Positions 16,452-25,428 of a DNA stretch of 64,000 nucleotides are shown here, piece by piece. How positions within the stretch are numbered: the stretch's first letter is position 1; every line of letters begins with the position of its first letter. The notes under the pieces are model-generated. The model was not told where the DNA came from, did not search any database, and was given only the letters and a program-made list of their open reading frames with translations. A program made the translations under genes and the position numbers. Origin of the DNA: Massilia sp. erpn (GTDB lineage Bacteria > Pseudomonadota > Gammaproteobacteria > Burkholderiales > Burkholderiaceae_D); assembly GCF_024400215.1 (NCBI RefSeq), contig NZ_CP053748.1:5890001-5954000 (forward strand). The letters run 5' to 3'.

Positions 16452-16883
16452 TCACGCAATGGCAGGAGGACCGCGCGGGATTGAGGCACGCCAGCCTTGC
16501 AGCGGCACAGGCGCGCGGTACAACATGAAGGGAAGAAGACGGTTGCCGCCGAGTTCAGCCAGCATGGGCCGTTCGGCGGGTGGCGGCGCGAAGGAGGCGG
16601 CATGCGTCAGGCAGTAGCCGCAGTCCTCCATGGCCATTTTTTCAGGCTGGGCCGGGGTCTGCTTTTGCGGTTTGCTGCGGTCGGTCAGCGCCTGGAAGGT
16701 GGCGTAATCGAGCTCGCCATTGCCGCTCAGGCGCCGGCCATCATTCAGGCAGATTTCCCAGCTGCGCTGCTTGCCCTTGCACAGGGAGAGCGCATGCGAG
16801 ATCGACGGGGCGAGCGCGTTCAGCAGGATCGCAAAGCACGAGAGCCAGAGAGCACGACGCCACATTGTCGAATGTCGATACAT
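16452..16883 (-). CDS. DUF2946 family protein
   Basis: A 143-residue protein with an N-terminal hydrophobic segment (about 10-31) and a cysteine pair DCGYC in the middle (about residue 87), the layout of DUF2946. It is often found beside copper transport or chaperone genes, and here it lies 39 bases upstream of PCuAC on the same strand. Function unknown; copper binding is plausible. A -10-like TATAAT (16895-16890 on the minus strand) lies only 6 bases before the first ATG, so translation may be leaderless or begin at the second ATG (residue 7). Confidence 0.72.
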   Translation of the reverse strand: MYRHSTMWRRALWLSCFAILLNALAPSISHALSLCKGKQRSWEICLNDGRRLSGNGELDYATFQALTDRSKPQKQTPAQPEKMAMEDCGYCLTHAASFAPPPAERPMLAELGGNRLLPFMLYRAPVPLQGWRASIPRGPPAIA

Positions 16884-16969
16884 GGGCCGATTATAGCCCA
16901 GGGTTTTGCCCGGCGCTGCCCGGCTTTCCCCTTCATATCAAGAAAAATGAAAAAAGATTGGACGGCGCG

Positions 16970-17719
16970 CTATGGTTGATCGAGCTGCCCGGCCAGCTGG
17001 CGCGCGGCCTGCCAGCGCCGCGCCGGCGCCGGATGGGCGAAGCTGTCCAGATACGGCGCGTAGCTGTTGCGGCTCAATTTATAGAAATAGCGCGCCAGCC
17101 GGGCGGCGGGCCAGCCGGCGCGCCAGGCCAGCTTCAAGCCTTCGCGGTCGGCCTCCTCTTCCTGCTGCTGGTTCAAGGACGCGAGCTGGCGCATCAGCGC
17201 CTGGTCATGGTCGACCGCGTGTTCCAGTTCGGCGAAGGGGCGCGCCGCCCATTGCGGATCGAGGCGCAAGGCCTGCTCAAATTCGTGCAGATTGTGCAGC
17301 AGCACGGCATGGGCGATTTCATGCGCCAGCAGCATGGCCAGTTCGGCATCGCTCAATTCCAGGCGGCGCGTGAATTCGCGGCTGAGCAGCAGCTTGCCGC
17401 CGGCCATGGCAAAAGCGTTTTCGTCGCCGTCGGGCGTGGTATGCCATTCCCAGGACCAGGCGGCGCTGACGGGGTAGTCGCGCGCAGCCTGCGCCAGCAA
17501 GGGCTGCAGGATGCGTTCGACGCGGGCGTGGAAGGCGGGATCGGTATCGAGGCTGTGGGCGCGCCGCAGTTCCTCGATGCGCTCGCGGTACAGACGGGCG
17601 GCGCCCTGCTCCACCTGCGCCTGGTCGAGAGCCGAGGCAGGCAGCGGCGCGCACAGGATACACGACAGGGCAAGCAGGCGGGCCAGGGATGGAAGCTTGT
17701 CCATGGCCCGCCGCCGCAT
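16970..17719 (-). CDS. M48 family zinc metalloprotease, exported
   Basis: A 249-residue protein with a signal peptide (cleaved near ASALDQ, about residue 30). The zinc site is AMLLAHEIAHAVLLH (HExxH) and the third ligand lies in QEEEADREGLKLAW, the ExxxD helix of M48 peptidases (HtpX/YcaL/LoiP relatives). Such proteases act in envelope quality control. Its ATG at 17719 overlaps the YaeQ stop as TGATG, so translation is coupled. A second in-frame ATG five codons later is possible. Confidence 0.87.
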   Translation of the reverse strand: MRRRAMDKLPSLARLLALSCILCAPLPASALDQAQVEQGAARLYRERIEELRRAHSLDTDPAFHARVERILQPLLAQAARDYPVSAAWSWEWHTTPDGDENAFAMAGGKLLLSREFTRRLELSDAELAMLLAHEIAHAVLLHNLHEFEQALRLDPQWAARPFAELEHAVDHDQALMRQLASLNQQQEEEADREGLKLAWRAGWPAARLARYFYKLSRNSYAPYLDSFAHPAPARRWQAARQLAGQLDQP

Positions 17720-18255
17720 CAGGACTTCAGGGTTTCGCGGTCGATCTGGACCGTCTGCTCGCCGTCGGTCAGCCAGATCTGGCCGTCCTGGATGGTGCAT
17801 TGCAGCTGCATGCTGCGCTTGGCCATGCTTTCCAGCGCCAGCGTGGCTTCGGACGGCAGGTTGATGACCGTGACATTCCTGGCGCGGTCGATCTTGTTGG
17901 CGATCTGCTTCCACCAGATATGGCTGGTGGCGTTGTAGCAGTACACGATCACCTTGTCCGAACGGCCGGCGCCCTTCAGGATGCGGCGGTCATCCGGCTG
18001 GCCGACTTCGATCCACAGCTGGATGGCGTCGGTCAGGTCTTTCTGCCACAGGTCCGGCTCATCGACGTCGAACATGCCCTTGGTGAAGGTCAGCGCCTCG
18101 TCGGCATGGATGGCGAAGGCCAGCAGGCGCACCATCATGCGCTCGTCCGTTTCGGACGGGTGGCGCGCCAGGGTCAGCGTATGGGTGCCATAGTAGTTGC
18201 GGTCCATGTCCGCAATCGACAGTTCGGCTTTGTAAATTGTTGCTTTGAGTGCCAT
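17719..18255 (-). CDS. yaeQ: YaeQ family protein
   Basis: A 178-residue protein typical of YaeQ in length and sequence (begins MALKATIYKAELSIADMDRNYYGTHTLTLARHPSE; the conserved middle is HADEALTFTKGMFDVDEPDLW). The fold is related to PD-(D/E)XK nucleases, but the family is not shown to be catalytic. The early report that YaeQ suppresses loss of RfaH was withdrawn in meaning by later work, so the role is unclear. It lies 21 bases after purU and is coupled to the M48 protease gene. Confidence 0.92.
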   Translation of the reverse strand: MALKATIYKAELSIADMDRNYYGTHTLTLARHPSETDERMMVRLLAFAIHADEALTFTKGMFDVDEPDLWQKDLTDAIQLWIEVGQPDDRRILKGAGRSDKVIVYCYNATSHIWWKQIANKIDRARNVTVINLPSEATLALESMAKRSMQLQCTIQDGQIWLTDGEQTVQIDRETLKS

Positions 18256-18276
18256 CTAGAAAACTATATATACGGT

Positions 18277-19146
18277 TTATTTGAATACCACGGTTTTGCT
18301 GCCGTTCTGCAGCAAGCGATGCTCGACGAACCACTTCACGGCGCGCGCCAGCACCACGCATTCCACGTCGCGGCCGATGGCCGACAAGGTGGCGGCATCC
18401 ATCGAGTGGTCGACGCGTTCCACATCCTGCTCGATGATCGGGCCTTCGTCCAGATCGCCGGTGACGAAATGGGCGGTGGCGCCGATCAGCTTCACGCCGC
18501 GGTGGTGCGCCTGGGCATACGGCTTGGCGCCCTTGAAACTGGGCAGGAAGGAGTGGTGGATATTGATTGCCTTGCCTTTCAGGCGGGCGCACAGCGATGG
18601 CGACAGGATCTGCATATAGCGCGCCAGCACCACCAGATCGACCTGGTGCATGTCCATCAGTTCGATGATTTTCGCTTCCTGGGCCAGCTTCGCCGCTTCC
18701 GGCGCGCCAGTTGCCAGCGGCAGGTGGTGGAAGGGAATATTATAGCTGGCCGCCAGCTGGTAAAAGTCCATGTGGTTGGAGACGATGGCCGGGATTTCGA
18801 CCGGCAGCAGGCCGCTCTTGTAGCGGAACAGCAGATCGTTCAGGCAATGGCCGATTTTCGATACCATCAGCATCACGCGCGGCTTGTAGTGCGCGTCGTG
18901 CAGGTCCCACTCCAGCTGCATTTCCTGCGCCAGCCCGGTGAAGGCGGCGCGCAGCGCTTCATCGCTGACGGCGGCATCTTCGCGCGAGAAGTGCACGCGC
19001 ATGAAGAAGCGATGCTCCTCCTGGTCGCCAAACTGGGCGGAGTCGATGATATTGCAGCCATGGTCGGCCAGGAATCCCGAGACGCGGTGCACAATGCCGC
19101 GCTGGTCCTGGCAAGAAAGAGTCAAGATGTATTCCGGGTAGATCAT
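18277..19146 (-). CDS. purU: Formyltetrahydrofolate deformylase PurU
   Basis: A 289-residue enzyme that hydrolyses 10-formyl-THF to THF and formate, balancing one-carbon pools and feeding formate to PurT. The N-terminal ACT domain (about 1-85, YILTLSCQDQRGIVHRVSGF) senses Met/Gly. The C-terminal formyltransferase domain carries the Asn-His-Asp triad: INIHHSFLPSF and HFVTGDLDEGPII. The start at 19146 has GAGGA eight bases upstream and begins at the ACT domain; upstream in-frame codons lack a site. Confidence 0.95.
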   Translation of the reverse strand: MIYPEYILTLSCQDQRGIVHRVSGFLADHGCNIIDSAQFGDQEEHRFFMRVHFSREDAAVSDEALRAAFTGLAQEMQLEWDLHDAHYKPRVMLMVSKIGHCLNDLLFRYKSGLLPVEIPAIVSNHMDFYQLAASYNIPFHHLPLATGAPEAAKLAQEAKIIELMDMHQVDLVVLARYMQILSPSLCARLKGKAINIHHSFLPSFKGAKPYAQAHHRGVKLIGATAHFVTGDLDEGPIIEQDVERVDHSMDAATLSAIGRDVECVVLARAVKWFVEHRLLQNGSKTVVFK

Positions 19147-19281
19147 GGTCGATTCCTCATAGGGGGTCAGTATTGTCGCACGAATAAGCTGCAGCGCAGC
19201 AAAAACAAAAAGTACGAGCATGCCTTTCCGATAATTTGTGGTTTATAGTGCAGAGATAACACCTTTTTGAAGGGAATAACG

Positions 19282-20304
19282 ATGACGACGACCTTGGAGA
19301 ACCGGCAATTCCGGCTGGCGGCGCGCCCGGTGGGCATGTCGCAGGCCAGCGACTGGCAGCAGACGGTGGAGACCGTGCGCGAACTGGCGGAGGGCGAAAT
19401 CCTGGTGCAAGCCCTTTACCTCTCGCTCGACCCGGCCATGCGCGGCTGGATGAACGACGCCAAATCGTATATCCGCCCGGTGGCCATCGGCGAAGTGATG
19501 CGGGCCGGCGGCGTGGGCGTGGTAGTCGCTTCGCGCTCGGCCAAATTCGCGGTGGGCGAGCATGTGTCGGGCGCCCTCGGCGTGCAGCAATACTGGATCG
19601 GCCAGGCCGAGGACAAGGCGGCCGCCTTCTACAAGATCGACCCGGCCCTGGCGCCGCTGCCGACCTGGCTCAACACCCTGGGCATGCCGGGCATGACCGC
19701 CTATTTCGGCCTGACCGAGGTGGGCCAGCCGCGCGCCGGCGAGACCGTGGTGGTGTCCGGCGCCGCCGGCGCCGTGGGCCAGACCGTGGGCCAGCTGGCC
19801 AAGCTGCTGGGCTGCCGCGCCGTGGGCATTGCCGGCGGCGCGGCCAAATGCGATTTCGTGGTCAAGGAGCTGGGCTTCGACGCCTGCATCGACTACAAGC
19901 AGGCCTCGGTGCGCGATGGCCTGAAAGAACACTGCCCGCAAGGCGTGGACGTGTATTTCGACAATGTGGGCGGCGACATCCTCGACACCGTGCTGACCCG
20001 CATCAACCGCAAGGCGCGCATCGTGATCTGCGGCGCCATCTCGCAGTACAACAATACCTCGCAGGTGCAAGGCCCGGCCAACTACCTTTCGCTGCTGGTG
20101 AACCGCGCCCGCATGGAAGGCATGGTGGTGTTCGACTATGCCGACCGCTATCCGGTGGCCATGGCGGCCCTGGGCAAGTGGCTGCAGGAGGGCAAGATCA
20201 AGAGCCGCGAAGACGTGGTGCGCGGCCTGGAAAACTTCCCGCAAGCGCTGTCCATGCTGTTCGAGGGTAAGAACTTCGGTAAGCTGGTGTTGCAGCTCAG
20301 CTGA
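19282..20304 (+). CDS. NADP-dependent oxidoreductase, CurA/YncB (MDR) family
   Basis: A 340-residue zinc-free medium-chain reductase of the curcumin reductase/leukotriene B4 12-hydroxydehydrogenase type. The nucleotide-binding segment is VVSGAAGAVGQTVGQLAKLLG (about 150-170), followed by VDVYFDNVGGDILD. These enzymes reduce C=C bonds of alpha,beta-unsaturated ketones with NADPH. The physiological substrate is unknown. The ATG at 19282 is preceded by AAGGGA. It is monocistronic, divergent from purU. Confidence 0.9.
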   Translation: MTTTLENRQFRLAARPVGMSQASDWQQTVETVRELAEGEILVQALYLSLDPAMRGWMNDAKSYIRPVAIGEVMRAGGVGVVVASRSAKFAVGEHVSGALGVQQYWIGQAEDKAAAFYKIDPALAPLPTWLNTLGMPGMTAYFGLTEVGQPRAGETVVVSGAAGAVGQTVGQLAKLLGCRAVGIAGGAAKCDFVVKELGFDACIDYKQASVRDGLKEHCPQGVDVYFDNVGGDILDTVLTRINRKARIVICGAISQYNNTSQVQGPANYLSLLVNRARMEGMVVFDYADRYPVAMAALGKWLQEGKIKSREDVVRGLENFPQALSMLFEGKNFGKLVLQLS

Positions 20305-20415
20305 TTTTTTCGCAACGAGCGGAACTAAAGCCGTCTTTCCATCTCCAATCTGCAAACGGTTCCCTGCCGTTTGTCGCCCGCGGGCGATCCGATCAACGCG
20401 GACTAGGAGATGGAG

Positions 20416-20763
20416 ATGGCTAACAATCAAGCCGGGCAAGGCGAGGGCAACAGCCAAAAGGCCGATCCCGCCAGCAGTCAGAAAAGCAACGCCAAGCGCG
20501 GCTTCGCCGCCATGGATGCCGCGCAGCAGCGCCAGATCGCCAGCAAGGGCGGCCAGGCGGCCCACCAGAAAGGCACGGCCCACGAGTTCGACTCTGAGGA
20601 GGCGCGCCGCGCCGGCCAGAAAGGCGGCGTGGCCGTGAGCCGCGACCGCGAGCATATGGCTGCCATCGGCCGCAAGGGTGGCGAGAGCCGGCAGTCGGCC
20701 CAGCGCAATGCCAACGGCGGCAACCGCCAAGGCCTGGATTCAGGCGGCAGCAAGACAGGATGA
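20416..20763 (+). CDS. KGG-motif general stress protein
   Basis: A 115-residue hydrophilic protein with at least three KGG repeats (ASKGGQAAHQK, AGQKGGVAV, GRKGGESRQSA), as in E. coli YciG and Bacillus GsiB. It is glycine, glutamine and charge rich and likely intrinsically disordered. Homologs are RpoS- or sigma-B-controlled hydrophilin-like stress proteins. The ATG at 20416 is used because AGGAG lies six bases before it; an ATG at 20410 would abut that site. A CAAACGG/CCGTTTG hairpin (20353-20373) lies in its upstream region. The end overlaps the convergent IMPase-like gene by 24 bases. Confidence 0.88.
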   Translation: MANNQAGQGEGNSQKADPASSQKSNAKRGFAAMDAAQQRQIASKGGQAAHQKGTAHEFDSEEARRAGQKGGVAVSRDREHMAAIGRKGGESRQSAQRNANGGNRQGLDSGGSKTG

Positions 20764-21549
20764 GCCATTCAGCGTCAGCAGCAGGCTGGCGTGGGCGCCG
20801 GGCGGCGCCGCCACCAGGCTCTCCGAATACGGGTGATAGGACAGTCCATCCACCGTACTGGTGCGTCCGCCCGCCTCGCGCACCAGCAGGGCCGCGCCCG
20901 CGCAGTTGAAGCCATCCTCGCCGTATTGCCAGAAACCGTCCAGACGGCCGCAAGCCACATAGGCCAGTTGCAGGGCCACCGAACCCAGATTGCGCACGGC
21001 GGTCGCTTCGGCCTGCACCGCCCCCAGCGAGCTGGCGGCCAGCGCCAGCACACGCGGCTGGGCGCTGGCAAATGGTGGATGGTTGGTGGCCAGCACGCCA
21101 TGGCGGTGGCTGCTCCCACCGTTGACGCCAATGCGAAGGCCATTCCGGAAAGCGCCCCGCCCTTCCACGGCATGGAACATCTCGCCATTCATTGCGTCGA
21201 ACACGGTGCAAAATACCGGCTCGCCATCACGCAGCAGGGTCAGGCTCATGGCCCAGAACGGAATGCCGCGCAGAAATTGCAGCGCGCCGTCGATCGGGTC
21301 GCATAACCAGCATTCGCCGTCGGGCACGCGCTGGCCGTCTGCCTGCCGCTCGTCACGCCAGGCGATATGGGGATAGAAAGCGCCCAACTCGCGGCGGATC
21401 GCCTGGGCCGCCCCGCCGTCGATGCGATGGAAGGCTTCCATCATCTGTTCCGGCTCGGCGGCCGCCTGCAGCGCGCGGAAGGCGTCGCCCAATTCTTCAC
21501 CGACCGAGCGCAGCAGACTCAGGATCACGTCCAGATCGATTTGTCTCAT
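20740..21549 (-). CDS. Inositol monophosphatase-like protein with altered metal site
   Basis: A 269-residue protein of the IMPase superfamily. The signature DPIDGTxN is changed to CDPIDGALQFLRG: the metal-binding Thr becomes Ala and the Asn becomes Gln. The early EE motif is not evident (WRDERQ instead). The C-terminal D-x-A-A-G motif survives as EDGFNCAGAALLVREAGG. Activity on inositol phosphate is doubtful; it may act on another phosphate ester or be regulatory. A canonical paralog, suhB, is at 46.4 kb. GGGAG precedes the ATG at 21549. It is divergent from an AraC regulator. Confidence 0.82.
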   Translation of the reverse strand: MRQIDLDVILSLLRSVGEELGDAFRALQAAAEPEQMMEAFHRIDGGAAQAIRRELGAFYPHIAWRDERQADGQRVPDGECWLCDPIDGALQFLRGIPFWAMSLTLLRDGEPVFCTVFDAMNGEMFHAVEGRGAFRNGLRIGVNGGSSHRHGVLATNHPPFASAQPRVLALAASSLGAVQAEATAVRNLGSVALQLAYVACGRLDGFWQYGEDGFNCAGAALLVREAGGRTSTVDGLSYHPYSESLVAAPPGAHASLLLTLNGSSCLAAA

Positions 21550-21644
21550 GCTTGACTCCCTTGCTCGAAAGTCATAGATTGCCATGAGAAATTTTGTCCC
21601 GCTAACGGTAAAATGCCACTCAATATCTTGATCGGGCCAAAATC

Positions 21645-22469
21645 ATGCAGGAAGCCGAATCCCATACCACCCGGCTCAAAGGCGGCCACCTGATGTACCT
21701 GCTGGCCGAATACGCCACGCCCGGCCAGAGTCATGATGCGCACAGCCATCCGCAAGGCCAGCTCTACCTCGCCGTCCAAGGCTTGATCGTGGTGGAATCG
21801 ACCGGCATGCGCTGCATGATGCCGCCCGGCCGCATGGGCTGGATTCCGCCCTATGCGCCGCACGGGGCCGTGGTGCACGGCAGCCCGAACAGCGACCTGG
21901 TTGGCTACAATATTTTTCTGGCGCCCGAGCTGTGCGGCAAGCTGCCCGAACTGCCGGTGGTGCTGCGTCCCAGCCCGCTGGCGCATGCCCTGATCGAGCG
22001 CATGGTGAGCTGGCCGGACGGCGTACCGCCGGACGACAGCGGCTACCGCATCCTCGATGTGCTGATCGATGAAATCCAGCGCGCCGAAGCCGATCCGCTG
22101 CGCCTGACCATGCCCAGCCATCCGCGCCTGCAGCAGATGGCAGCCACCATCGCCGAACATCCGGCCGACGAAACCGATCTGGATAGCTGGGCCGAACGCA
22201 TTGGATTGTCCCGCCGCAGCATCACGCGTCACTTCCGCGCCGAAACCGGCATGTCGGTGGTGGAATGGCGGCAGACGGCGCGCCTGCAAAAAGGCGCGGA
22301 AATGCTGAACGCGGGCGAGTCGGTGACGACGGTGGCGCTGACCCTGGGCTATGACAGCGTGAGCAGCTTCATCGCCCTCTTCCGCCGCATGCTGGGCGTG
22401 ACCCCGGCCCGCTTCGCGCGCGGCCCCGCTGACCCGGCGCTGACCGCCGAACCGGAGGCCGCGGCTTAA
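21645..22469 (+). CDS. AraC family regulator with cupin sensor domain
   Basis: A 274-residue regulator. An N-terminal cupin (about 1-110; HDAHSHPQGQLYLAVQGLIVVES) probably binds the effector. Two helix-turn-helix motifs lie near the C-terminus: DSWAERIGLSRRSITRHFRAE (about 180-200) and the conserved AraC tail VTTVALTLGYDSVSSFIALF followed by a phenylalanine-rich GVTPARFA. It is divergent from the IMPase-like gene with a 95-base gap, so local regulation is possible. The effector is unknown. Its stop overlaps the convergent modE stop. Confidence 0.9.
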   Translation: MQEAESHTTRLKGGHLMYLLAEYATPGQSHDAHSHPQGQLYLAVQGLIVVESTGMRCMMPPGRMGWIPPYAPHGAVVHGSPNSDLVGYNIFLAPELCGKLPELPVVLRPSPLAHALIERMVSWPDGVPPDDSGYRILDVLIDEIQRAEADPLRLTMPSHPRLQQMAATIAEHPADETDLDSWAERIGLSRRSITRHFRAETGMSVVEWRQTARLQKGAEMLNAGESVTTVALTLGYDSVSSFIALFRRMLGVTPARFARGPADPALTAEPEAAA

Positions 22470-23278
22470 CCGGGCACGCCGATGATGACGGCCGAGGCCT
22501 TGAACAAGGCACTGGCCGGCATGCCCACTTCCAGCTCCAGCAGTTCTTCACTGTCGCGCGTAACGGTGGCGGCGATGGTGCCGCCGCCCGGCAAGGCGAT
22601 GCTCACATCCGAATTGACGGCGCCCGTTTGCAGGCGCGACACCGTGCCGCACAGGCGGTTGCGCGCCGACAGCTTGGCCTCGCTGTCGCCGGTGGCGATG
22701 ATGATGGAGGATGCCTTGATCAGCGCGAAGGCGGCGCAGCCTTCGGTCAGGCCCAGGCTGTCGGTGCTGTCGCGCGTGATGATGGCGATGATCTTCTGCC
22801 CGCCCACGATGTCCAGCGTGATTTCATCGTTGACCGCGCCGCGCTTGATCACGCTGACGGTCCCTGCAAACTGGTTGCGCGCACTGGTTTTCATTCTCAT
22901 GGTCTGGAGCAAAAGGAAATCGTCGGCCAGCGCATGCGACTGGCGGCTCAGGTGTTCGATGAACAGGCGGTGTTCGCGTTCGATCTGGCGGAAGTTCTCC
23001 ACCAGCTGCGTGCCGCGCTTCGTCAGATGCGTGCCGCCGCCGCCCTTGCCGCCGGCCAGGCGTTCGACCAGGGGCTCGCCCGCCAGATTGTTCATGGCGT
23101 CAATGGCGTCCCAGGCAGCCTTGTAGCTCATCTTGATGGCCTTGGCGGCCTTGGTGATGGAGCCGTGTTCGGCGATGGCCGCCAGCAGGGCCACCCGGTC
23201 CGGGCCGCCCAGGTGCTGGCCGCCCATGGTCATCCAGACTTCGCCCTGCAATTCCAGTTGTCTTTCTTCGCTAGACAT
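22466..23278 (-). CDS. modE: Molybdate-responsive regulator ModE
   Basis: A 270-residue ModE with an N-terminal winged helix (about 20-115; ITKAAKAIKMSYKAAWDAI) and two TOBE/MOP modules (about 125-195 and 200-265; SARNQFAGTVSVIKRGAVND and SARNRLCGTVSRLQTGAVNS), which bind molybdate at the dimer interface. Molybdate-bound ModE represses modABC. Here modE is the last gene of the modA-B-C-E operon, overlapping the modC end by 8 bases, so it would be under its own control through the box upstream of modA. Confidence 0.95.
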   Translation of the reverse strand: MSSEERQLELQGEVWMTMGGQHLGGPDRVALLAAIAEHGSITKAAKAIKMSYKAAWDAIDAMNNLAGEPLVERLAGGKGGGGTHLTKRGTQLVENFRQIEREHRLFIEHLSRQSHALADDFLLLQTMRMKTSARNQFAGTVSVIKRGAVNDEITLDIVGGQKIIAIITRDSTDSLGLTEGCAAFALIKASSIIIATGDSEAKLSARNRLCGTVSRLQTGAVNSDVSIALPGGGTIAATVTRDSEELLELEVGMPASALFKASAVIIGVPG

Positions 23279-23948
23279 GGCGCTCCTCGATAATGGCGCC
23301 GTCCGACATGGTCAGGACATGGCCGCCGAAAGTGTTGGCATCGTCGGGATCGTGCGTAATCAGCAGCATGGGAATGCCCAGGCGCTGCTGCAGTGCGTCC
23401 AGCTCCGCGCGCATGCGTACGCGCAGGGCCGGGTCGAGGGCGGCGAAAGGCTCGTCCAGCAGCAGCGCCGCTGGATTGGCAATCAAAGCGCGCGCCAGGG
23501 CCACGCGCTGCCGCTGTCCGCCCGAAAGCTGGGACGGCGGCTGGTGCGCCACGGCGCGCAGCTCGAATGCGTCCAGCCAGTATTCGAGCGCCTCGGAATT
23601 GGCGCTGGGCTTGGGATTGAACCAGCCGCCCTGCATGCCAAAGGCGATATTCTGCCGCACATTCAGGTGCGGGAACAAGGCATAGTCCTGGAACAGATAG
23701 GCCACGCGCCGTTTCTGCGGCGTGATATTGATGCCAGCCGCGCTGTCGAACAGGCGCTTGCCGGCCAGCTCGATCACGCCGCGGTCGGGCTGCATCAGGC
23801 CCGCGACGGCTTTCAGCATCTGGCTCTTGCCCGCGCCGGAAGCGCCGTAGATCACGATACGCCCGCTGTTGGACGTGAAGCTCGCCTTCAGCTTGAATTC
23901 GCGCTGGCCGGAGCGCAGGGTCTTTTCGATGTCGATATTGAAGTACAT
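23271..23948 (-). CDS. modC: Molybdate ABC transporter ATPase ModC (short form)
   Basis: A 225-residue ATPase. Walker A is GASGAGKSQ (about 40-48), the signature is LSGGQRQRVALARAL, and Walker B is LLLDEPFAALD. Classic ModC is about 350 residues because of a C-terminal TOBE domain that senses molybdate; this protein ends directly after the ATPase domain. Feedback by bound molybdate on the transporter itself would thus be absent, leaving ModE as the sensor. The start at 23948 follows the modB stop by 2 bases. Confidence 0.92.
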   Translation of the reverse strand: MYFNIDIEKTLRSGQREFKLKASFTSNSGRIVIYGASGAGKSQMLKAVAGLMQPDRGVIELAGKRLFDSAAGINITPQKRRVAYLFQDYALFPHLNVRQNIAFGMQGGWFNPKPSANSEALEYWLDAFELRAVAHQPPSQLSGGQRQRVALARALIANPAALLLDEPFAALDPALRVRMRAELDALQQRLGIPMLLITHDPDDANTFGGHVLTMSDGAIIEERHV

Positions 23949-23950
23949 GC

Positions 23951-24622
23951 TCAGTCCTGCGGATTGCGGCTCGGCGTAAGACGGTTGGCCAGCACCAGCA
24001 CCACCACGCAAGTGACGGAGGTGATCAGCACCAGCAGATTGGCGGTATCGTCCTGGCCCGCCTGCACCGCCTCATACACGGCGATGGACAGGGTCTGCGT
24101 CTTGCCCGGAATGCTGCCCGCCACCATCAGCGTGGCGCCGAATTCGCCCATGGTGCGGGCGAAGGCCAGCAGCACGCCGGCCAACACGCCGCGCCAGGCC
24201 AGCGGCAGGGTCACGCGCAGGAAGATGGCGAATTCGGAGACGCCCAGCACGCGCGCCGCCTGCTCCAGCTGCACATCCACCGTTTCGAAGGCGGAACGCG
24301 CCGCCTTCAGCACCAGCGGGAAGGCGACGACGGCCGCAGCCAGCACCGCCGCCTGCCAGGTGAAGATCAGATTGATGCCGAAGCTGCTTTGCAGCCAGGC
24401 GCCCAGCGGCCCCTGGCGCCCGATCAGCACCAGCAGATAATAGCCCAGCACCGTGGGCGGCATCACCATGGGCAGCGTCAGCACGGCATCCAGCAGGTCG
24501 CGTCCCGGAAAGCGGCAGCGCGCCAGCAGATAGCCGGCCGCCACGCCCAGCACCAGGTCCAGCAGCGTCGCCCACAACGCCACCTTGAGCGAGAGACCGA
24601 GCGCGGTCCATGCAGCATCCAT
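23951..24622 (-). CDS. modB: Molybdate ABC transporter permease ModB
   Basis: A 223-residue inner-membrane permease with about five membrane helices. The EAA loop that contacts ModC is visible as LEQAARVLGVSEFAIFLRVTLPLAW (split here as LEQAARVLGVSEF and LRVTLPLAWRGVLAG), as expected for ModB. It lies 37 bases after modA and 2 bases before modC. Confidence 0.95.
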   Translation of the reverse strand: MDAAWTALGLSLKVALWATLLDLVLGVAAGYLLARCRFPGRDLLDAVLTLPMVMPPTVLGYYLLVLIGRQGPLGAWLQSSFGINLIFTWQAAVLAAAVVAFPLVLKAARSAFETVDVQLEQAARVLGVSEFAIFLRVTLPLAWRGVLAGVLLAFARTMGEFGATLMVAGSIPGKTQTLSIAVYEAVQAGQDDTANLLVLITSVTCVVVLVLANRLTPSRNPQD

Positions 24623-24659
24623 CTAAACCTCTACTTCCTTATTGCGGTGAATCCCTTGC

Positions 24660-25403
24660 TTATGGACGGCCGAAACCGTATTTGGCGAGGATGGCCTGGC
24701 CCGTCGACGACAGCGTGAAGTCCACGAACTGGCGCGCACCCTTGGCGTTGGCGGCGCCGCTCAGCGCGGAGATCGGATAGGTGACCGGGGTATCGGTCGG
24801 CACGGTGAACTGCGCTTTCACTTTATCTTTTTGCGCGCCGACGTCGGTGGCGTAGACGAAGCCCGCATCGACTTCACCGCGTGCCACGTAATCGAGGCTT
24901 TGGCGCACCGAGGTGCCGAAGATGAATTTGGTTTCCACGTTGGACCAGACGCCGGCTTTTTCCAGCGCCTGCTTGGTGTAGCGGCCGATCGGCACGCTGG
25001 CCGGATTGCCGGTGGTGATGCGTTTCACGTCCGCGCCGCGCAGATCGCCCAGGGTTTTCAGCGCCAGGGTGCTGGTCGATGGCGTGATCAGCACCACGCT
25101 ATTGCTGACGAAATTGTGGCGGCTGCCGGCGGCCAGCAGCTTCATGCCCTCGGCCTTGTCCATGGCTTCCTGGTCGGCGGAGGCGAAGACATCGACCGGC
25201 GCGCCCTTGCTGATCTGCTGCACCAGGGCGTCGGAAGCGGCGAAGTTCAGCAGAACCTTGTCGCCGGGATTGGCCGCCTCATACGCCTGCGACAGCTCGC
25301 GGAAGGCGTTGGTCAGGCTGGCAGCCGCCGATACCGTGATGTCGGCCGCATTGGCCAGGCCGGCCGCAGCCAGCAGGGTAACAAGACACAATTTCTTCAA
25401 CAT
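24660..25403 (-). CDS. modA: Molybdate-binding periplasmic protein ModA
   Basis: A 247-residue substrate-binding protein. It has a signal peptide (about 1-20, ending GLANA). The mature protein begins ADITVSAAASLTNAF, where the AASL serine-containing loop binds the oxyanion. The second oxyanion loop is in NFAASDALVQQI, and DAGFVYATDV is a conserved ModA motif. ATG at 25403 is chosen for AGAGGAAAG just upstream. It is the first gene of the modABCE operon and follows a ModE box. Confidence 0.95.
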   Translation of the reverse strand: MLKKLCLVTLLAAAGLANAADITVSAAASLTNAFRELSQAYEAANPGDKVLLNFAASDALVQQISKGAPVDVFASADQEAMDKAEGMKLLAAGSRHNFVSNSVVLITPSTSTLALKTLGDLRGADVKRITTGNPASVPIGRYTKQALEKAGVWSNVETKFIFGTSVRQSLDYVARGEVDAGFVYATDVGAQKDKVKAQFTVPTDTPVTYPISALSGAANAKGARQFVDFTLSSTGQAILAKYGFGRP

Positions 25404-25428
25404 GACTTTCCTCTCTGGAAACAAAAAG

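Noticed and set aside
23271-23948. modC as a pseudogene because of its short length
   Set aside because: All ATPase motifs are intact and it is tightly packed between modB and modE, so it is better seen as a natural short form.
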